Positions 6,661-10,513 of a stretch of 10,513 nucleotides of DNA are shown in pieces. The stretch's first letter is position 1. Each line of letters starts with the position of its first letter. The notes under the pieces were generated by a model. That model made no database searches, was not told the origin of the DNA, and saw only the letters and a list, made by a program, of their open reading frames with translations. Source of the stretch: JAAUQA01 sp036351435 (GTDB lineage Bacteria; Pseudomonadota; Gammaproteobacteria; Competibacterales; Competibacteraceae); NCBI GenBank assembly GCA_036351435.1, contig JAZBPA010000214.1, positions 1 to 10,513 on the forward strand. The letters are read 5' to 3'. The position numbers and the translations under genes were made by a program.

Positions 6661-8733
6661 TTAAAAATCATACGATACCTGTCCCCAAAACAGGCTGTCG
6701 GGGAAGTCGATGGCTCTGACCCGGTTAGCCCCACCTGGCGTCTCCAGCAAGGTGCGCTGATCGGCCTCCAATAGATTGCGCACACCCAGCCGTAGGGTCA
6801 GCCCTTCGATCCCGACGTCGAATAGATTCAGCGTTACCGCCAACCGATGTTCGCCTGAAGAATCGAAGGTTTCGGCATGGCGCTCGCCCACGTAATTCCA
6901 ATGCGCCGTTAATAACAACCCGTCGGTGGGTTGGTAAAATAGGGCCAGATTTGCCAGCCAATCGGTGGTCGATGGGTCTTTGTCGGAGGGTAGGCGAGGG
7001 TTGCCGAATACTGATAGCCGGTCGTTGTCCGTATCGGTGTAAGACAGATTGAACCAGGACTTAAGACGAGGGAACCAACGTTGTTCCCATTCCAACTCCA
7101 CCCCTGTCGAGCGCGCTACGCCCGAATTACCAAAGCCAAAATCAGGAGGCCCCTCAGGGAGGATGAAATCTTCCCAGCGGGAATGAAACAGCGTTAAACG
7201 CATAACTCGGTTGGGTATTCGATGGACATAACTCAATTCCGTCGTGGCAATGGTTTGCGGGTCTAAGTCTGCTCTGACACCAGAGGCATATGCTTCCCAG
7301 AAGTTTGGGGTGCGATAACCTTCGGCATATTGGGCTTTCAGAATATGGCCTTCAGCCACGCGCCACACCGCCGCCAACCGAGGAGTGAAAATGGTTAAAT
7401 CGAGGTCGTCGTGGCGGTCGTAACGCAAGCCGGCAGTGATCGAAAACTGGTCCGATACTTGATACTCATCCTGCACACTAATACCAAAAGAACCAAGATT
7501 AACATCGCGTAGATTCAAGGTGGGGGCGCGAGGAGGAGGACCGCCACCGGGAGGAGGACCGCCACCGGGAGGAGGACCGCCACCGGGAGGAGGACCGCCA
7601 CCGGGGGGTGGCCCCACAGGCCTAAAGAAAGCCTCGTCAATGCGGTTTTCGGTATAGGAAAACTCCATTAGCCAGCGATGGCGCGGCATACCCTCCCAGA
7701 TTAGGTGACCTCCCGCTTCCCAGGTATCGTTTTGAAAAGTTCTGCGGACTATTTCGAAATCGCTATTGAGATAGGAAACATACAGTTCTCCTTGAGTGTC
7801 ACTCGTCGGTTGAAAGTATTGCCGCACTTCCAACGCCTCGGTGCGTCCCTTCCGGAACCTGTCAAAATTGTCGTCGTAGTCATTATCGATGACCTGGGCG
7901 GTGAGTTGAAAGCCTCGATGTGCAAATAAGGCGATACCGAACTGCTGATCATCTTCGGCGTCGATACCTGGTGGTGCTTCCACTGAATCACCCGTCAAGC
8001 CCGCGAGATTTAGACTGAACCGGGTCTCGCCGTTCTCACTCCGGTAAGCATACTGTCCCCCCAACGTGCCGGTACCATGCTCGTCCACTCGCACGAATGC
8101 TTGGTTACTGTCCTGACGGGTTATAATATTGAGCACACCGCTATAGGCAGAATCGCCATACAGGACCGAACCGGGGCCGCGAAAGAATTCGATGCGCTCC
8201 ACTTGTTCGATAGGGATAGACAACGCTTGAGACGGCAGTCCTGAAATATCCCGAGCCATTGTTACGTCATTCAGCAACACCTTGTAATTGAACTGAGACG
8301 TGATTCCTCTAATGCCCAAGTTTAAATCTGATGGGCTGTCCGGGGGTCCTTGCAAGATCATAACCCCGGGAATCAAAGTCAGTGCATCCAACACCGTGCG
8401 CACCCCCAATGCCTCCAAATCCCGGCCATGTAATACGGTCACTATACCGGGAACGAAATCGGCATTGAGCCGGGTTTTGGTAGCGATTTCGGTAGTTTCG
8501 TCAAGTACCTGCAGCATATCCTCCAGCCATTGTTCATCCTCGTCGGCTACCGCGGACTCAGACTCGACGATGGCTTCTTCGGCTAGCGACGGAGTACAGA
8601 TCACTAATATGAACAAAGCCACCAGTAATAGCTTTACCCTGAGTGTAGTTTTTATGTCGCGTTTTGCTACGCAACAGTTAACCCCGGCATTCCGGAAGAC
8701 GCCTGAGATAACTGCTGATTTACAAATTTTCAT
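6661..8733 (-). CDS. TonB-dependent outer-membrane receptor with Pro-Gly repeat loop
   Basis: The product is 690 residues. The hydrophobic core LLLVALFILVICTPSLA (35-51) is a signal peptide with an unusually long ~34-residue basic n-region; no closer ATG, GTG or TTG start is in frame. An acidic segment (52-72) precedes the plug (85-207), which has ATKTRLNADFVPGIVTVL, the V-L-x-A-L-x-x-I-P-G-V pattern, IRGI, VERIEFFRGPGSVLYG and SGVLNIIT, all standard plug signatures. The beta-barrel follows, ending in the terminal Phe (VSYDF) recognised by the BAM machinery. Residues ~377-401 are PPPGGG repeats between two barrel strands, so probably on a surface loop. The ligand cannot be read from sequence. 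No convincing TonB box was seen. The gene begins six bases after the diguanylate cyclase stop and has only a weak ribosome-binding site, suggesting translational coupling. Confidence 0.9.
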   Translation of the reverse strand: MKICKSAVISGVFRNAGVNCCVAKRDIKTTLRVKLLLVALFILVICTPSLAEEAIVESESAVADEDEQWLEDMLQVLDETTEIATKTRLNADFVPGIVTVLHGRDLEALGVRTVLDALTLIPGVMILQGPPDSPSDLNLGIRGITSQFNYKVLLNDVTMARDISGLPSQALSIPIEQVERIEFFRGPGSVLYGDSAYSGVLNIITRQDSNQAFVRVDEHGTGTLGGQYAYRSENGETRFSLNLAGLTGDSVEAPPGIDAEDDQQFGIALFAHRGFQLTAQVIDNDYDDNFDRFRKGRTEALEVRQYFQPTSDTQGELYVSYLNSDFEIVRRTFQNDTWEAGGHLIWEGMPRHRWLMEFSYTENRIDEAFFRPVGPPPGGGPPPGGGPPPGGGPPPGGGPPPRAPTLNLRDVNLGSFGISVQDEYQVSDQFSITAGLRYDRHDDLDLTIFTPRLAAVWRVAEGHILKAQYAEGYRTPNFWEAYASGVRADLDPQTIATTELSYVHRIPNRVMRLTLFHSRWEDFILPEGPPDFGFGNSGVARSTGVELEWEQRWFPRLKSWFNLSYTDTDNDRLSVFGNPRLPSDKDPSTTDWLANLALFYQPTDGLLLTAHWNYVGERHAETFDSSGEHRLAVTLNLFDVGIEGLTLRLGVRNLLEADQRTLLETPGGANRVRAIDFPDSLFWGQVSYDF
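7533..7604 (-). repeat. Four exact tandem copies of an 18-bp unit encoding PPPGGG
   Basis: The plus-strand unit gaggaggaccgccaccgg occurs at 7533-7550, 7551-7568, 7569-7586 and 7587-7604 without a mismatch. A degenerate partial copy (ggggtggccccaca) follows to about 7618. The unit is a multiple of three, so copy-number change alters loop length by six residues and never shifts the receptor frame. Exact identity between copies points to recent expansion or ongoing slippage. Confidence 0.95.
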
Positions 8734-8739
8734 CTCGTA

Positions 8740-9711
8740 TTACTCTGGTTCGCGATGCTGTGGCGTATTTATTAAATTGTCGGATAAGCCAAACGTGTCA
8801 TTCTCACCCGCAACCTGATTTCGGCCTGCTCGTTTTGCTTGATACAGGCGCTGGTCAGCCATCTCAAGCAAAGATCGGGGTTTGCTGTGTTGATCGGGCT
8901 GCAACGTGGCTATCCCGATGCTGACTGTGACAAAAGGCCCTGCACTAGAATACTGGTGGTCAATGTGTCGGGACTCGACCCGCTCCCGTAACCGTTGCGC
9001 AATCGCCAATGCGCCGGCGTGATCGGTCGCTGGCAGCACGCAAACGAATTCCTCGCCGCCGTAACGGGCGACCAGATCAGTGCGCCTTGGCAACCCTTCT
9101 ACCAGTGCCTGGGCGATTTGTTGTAGGCACCGATCTCCGGCAGCATGACCGTAATGGTCGTTATAGGCTTTAAAATGGTCTACATCGGCGAGAATCAGTG
9201 ACAACGGTATTTCGGAACGAACTGCGCGTGGCCATTCAGTTTCCAAAAACTCATCGAAGCGACGGCGGTTAGGAATTCCAGTCAGGCCATCAGTCATGGA
9301 AAGATCAGCCAGGAAATCCCGGTAGCGTTTCAATTCGAGATGAATACCAATTCGCAGCTTCACGATGCCGGGGCGCACCGGTTTGGTGAGATAATCGACC
9401 GCGCCGAGTTGTAAACCGATTTCCTCATCTTCTTCTTGGTCTTTGGAGGTAACGAAAATAATCGGTATTTCCTGAGTAATCGGGTTTTGTTTTAACCGGG
9501 CGCACACCTCATGGCCGTTCATCTGCGGCATGACAACATCCAATAAGATAAGGTCCGGCGCCTGTTTCTGTGCTACGTCTATTGCATCCAGGCCGTTGGT
9601 GGCAAACAGAATCCGATAATCATCGGACAACATAGCGTTCAGAATTTCGATGTTTTCGATCATGTCGTCAACAACCAATAGCGTCGCCGGTTGTTCACCG
9701 AGTATTGTCAT
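8740..9711 (-). CDS. Response regulator diguanylate cyclase (REC-GGDEF)
   Basis: The product is 323 residues from the ATG at 9711. I chose this start over upstream in-frame ATGs (9717, 9768) because AAGGGG lies six bases before it, and because the REC domain then starts at residue ~9. REC has the acidic pair D15/D16 (LLVVDD), phospho-acceptor D58 (LILLDVVMP), T88 and K110. After a helical linker, the GGDEF domain (~135-300) has DGLTGIPNRRRFDE, an intact active-site GGEEF at 218-222 and an RxxD inhibitory site at R209-D212, five residues upstream. It should therefore make cyclic di-GMP from two GTP and be product-inhibited. This is the PleD/WspR-type layout with a single REC. It is the first gene of the array and the likely output of the hybrid kinase encoded downstream. 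Confidence 0.93.
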   Translation of the reverse strand: MTILGEQPATLLVVDDMIENIEILNAMLSDDYRILFATNGLDAIDVAQKQAPDLILLDVVMPQMNGHEVCARLKQNPITQEIPIIFVTSKDQEEDEEIGLQLGAVDYLTKPVRPGIVKLRIGIHLELKRYRDFLADLSMTDGLTGIPNRRRFDEFLETEWPRAVRSEIPLSLILADVDHFKAYNDHYGHAAGDRCLQQIAQALVEGLPRRTDLVARYGGEEFVCVLPATDHAGALAIAQRLRERVESRHIDHQYSSAGPFVTVSIGIATLQPDQHSKPRSLLEMADQRLYQAKRAGRNQVAGENDTFGLSDNLINTPQHREPE

Positions 9712-9717
9712 TTTCAT

Positions 9718-9723
9718 CCCCTT
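9718..9723 (-). promoter_or_regulatory. Ribosome-binding site fixing the start at 9711
   Basis: AAGGGG on the minus strand with a six-base spacer to the ATG at 9711. The ATG at 9717 directly abuts it and is less likely to be used. Confidence 0.7.
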
Positions 9724-9744
9724 GAGTGGGATTGCCGAGGATTT

Positions 9745-9775
9745 AGCCGCACACCTTAAGCCGCGCAAAGCGGCT
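9745..9775 (-). promoter_or_regulatory. Leader with two mutually exclusive hairpins before the diguanylate cyclase gene
   Basis: In the minus-strand transcript one AGCCGC (9775-9770) can pair with either of two GCGGCT copies (9764-9759 or 9750-9745). The first pairing gives a tight 6-bp stem with a 5-base loop; the second is a longer-range alternative nearer the ribosome-binding site at 9718-9723. This is a possible switching leader, but I do not recognise a known riboswitch consensus. The stems are short. Confidence 0.3.
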
Positions 9776-9846
9776 GACCCCTGTTGATGGCAACAATCGT
9801 TCGAACTGAACCTCTTTAGAAGGTAACGAAATAGCGACCGAAAGGT

Positions 9847-9875
9847 TTGCTACTGATCAATGAATCGGCTAAAAC
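9847..9875 (+). promoter_or_regulatory. Candidate sigma-70 promoter for the lipoprotein gene
   Basis: TTGCTA (9847-9852, 4/6 to the -35 consensus) and TAAAAC (9870-9875, 4/6 to the -10) are separated by exactly 17 bases and lie about 40 bp before the start at 9916. The match is modest and made by eye. Confidence 0.28.
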
Positions 9876-9915
9876 AGTAAGAGAAAAAGCTGATTTTGCA
9901 GCAGGAGACGGTTCC

Positions 9916-10513
9916 ATGCGTAACTATTGGCTAGTCAGTCTTGTCCTTATCGTGTTGCTATCAGCGGGCTGTTCGACTATCACAACGTCAGCGCAGACGG
10001 GCACGATCAACCGGCAAGGTGCAGGAATGGCCGCATCTCCAGCGCAGCACAGCATTCCTAGCGACATCGGACCAACATCGCTAAAAGATCTCTCCTTGTT
10101 TCAAGTGATCCGAGAACGTGATCGTGTTATTGGGGCATCGGTGCGATGGGGTGGAACGATCATTTCCTTGGCCAATGAACCCGGCTGGACCTTGGTCGAA
10201 GTTCAGGCTTATGCGCTTGATCAAACCGGTAGACCCAGCTTGGATACGGCTACGGAGGGCCGGTTTTTAGCCCGTGCCCGGATTCCGTTTGACGAGGTAG
10301 TTTATGCCCCCGGTCGACCGCTGACTCTGGCCGGGACGCTGCAAGGAACGGTTATGGCGGGATCTCAAGTCATTCCTATCATTGAGGCGAATTCACTGTA
10401 TTTTTGGGACGAAAGCCCCGATGCGGGAGATCGTTATCGGTATGCTCTAAGACCGAATCGATCCGATGAGGCTTACTCTTACCCCGACCGTTTTGATAGA
10501 CCTTGGCGCTACC
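9916..10513 (+). CDS. Slp-family outer-membrane lipoprotein, 3' end outside window
   Basis: The frame is open to the right edge (199 codons), so the gene is incomplete only because the window ends. AGGAGA seven bases upstream of the ATG is a strong ribosome-binding site. The N-terminus is a lipoprotein signal peptide with the lipobox LSAGC, giving Cys19 as the lipidated residue. Ser follows at +2, which favours the outer membrane. After a low-complexity linker the body shows Slp-family features: GASVRWGGTIISLAN, TLVEVQAYALDQTGRP, EGRFLAR, YAPGRPLTLAGTLQGTV and a late LYFWDE. Slp was first described as a starvation- or stationary-phase lipoprotein in enterobacteria; its molecular role is not settled. 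The ~30 residues after LYFWDE (DRYRYALRP and on) are rich in Tyr, Arg and Asp. The gene diverges from the diguanylate cyclase gene. Confidence 0.85.
   Translation, partial: MRNYWLVSLVLIVLLSAGCSTITTSAQTGTINRQGAGMAASPAQHSIPSDIGPTSLKDLSLFQVIRERDRVIGASVRWGGTIISLANEPGWTLVEVQAYALDQTGRPSLDTATEGRFLARARIPFDEVVYAPGRPLTLAGTLQGTVMAGSQVIPIIEANSLYFWDESPDAGDRYRYALRPNRSDEAYSYPDRFDRPWRY

Noticed and set aside
6661..6961. Minus-strand frame inside the 3' end of the receptor gene as an extra gene
   Set aside because: It is an out-of-frame shadow over the conserved last barrel strands, with arginine-rich composition and no motif.
7533..7604. CRISPR-like short repeat array
   Set aside because: The 18-bp units are directly contiguous with no spacers and lie in frame inside the receptor gene, so this is a coding minisatellite.
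8300..8818. 172-codon plus-strand reading frame
   Set aside because: It lies antisense to the receptor signal peptide and plug and has a Ser/Thr-biased, low-complexity composition with no domain. The receptor frame is clearly the real one.
9799..9806. Palindrome GTTCGAAC as an operator
   Set aside because: It is an 8-bp palindrome that does not extend outward and occurs once; such sites are frequent by chance.

Overview
The window looks like chromosomal DNA of a gammaproteobacterium. The grounds are moderate GC, a Slp-type outer-membrane lipoprotein, a TonB-dependent receptor whose conserved plug is preceded by an acidic segment, and a PleD/WspR-style response regulator with a GGEEF output. 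Genus cannot be told from the sequence. No tRNA, rRNA, CRISPR array or intact insertion sequence was seen.

Left part (1-2310) is a mixed accessory segment. It begins with the C-terminal end of a membrane acyltransferase (acyltransferase-3/OafA type). Next come the first ~30 codons of a sugar-nucleotide epimerase, cut off where an antisense fragment resembling an IS1-like transposase begins. A complete minus-strand PuuE-like polysaccharide-deacetylase-fold protein follows, then a small secreted protein of unknown family on the plus strand. The acyltransferase and epimerase pieces suggest the edge of a surface-polysaccharide locus damaged by a mobile element. A perfect 11-bp inverted repeat (2271-2306) separates this part from the next.

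Central part (2360-9711) is one tightly packed minus-strand array of five genes. In transcription order they encode a REC-GGDEF diguanylate cyclase, a TonB-dependent receptor, a small YfiR-like periplasmic protein, a hybrid sensor histidine kinase (HisKA-HATPase-REC-Hpt) and a radical SAM enzyme. The first four are 6 bp apart, 2 bp apart and overlapping by 8 bp; the radical SAM gene follows after 29 bp. The simplest reading is a transmembrane pathway. The receptor and periplasmic protein would sense or deliver something at the envelope, the kinase would relay phosphate through its own REC and Hpt domains, and the REC-GGDEF protein would turn this into cyclic di-GMP. The role of the radical SAM protein is open. 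The receptor carries four exact copies of an 18-bp repeat encoding PPPGGG in a predicted surface loop.

Right edge (9712-10513): a ~200-bp divergent intergenic region with a candidate RNA leader, then a Slp-family lipoprotein gene on the plus strand that runs off the window.
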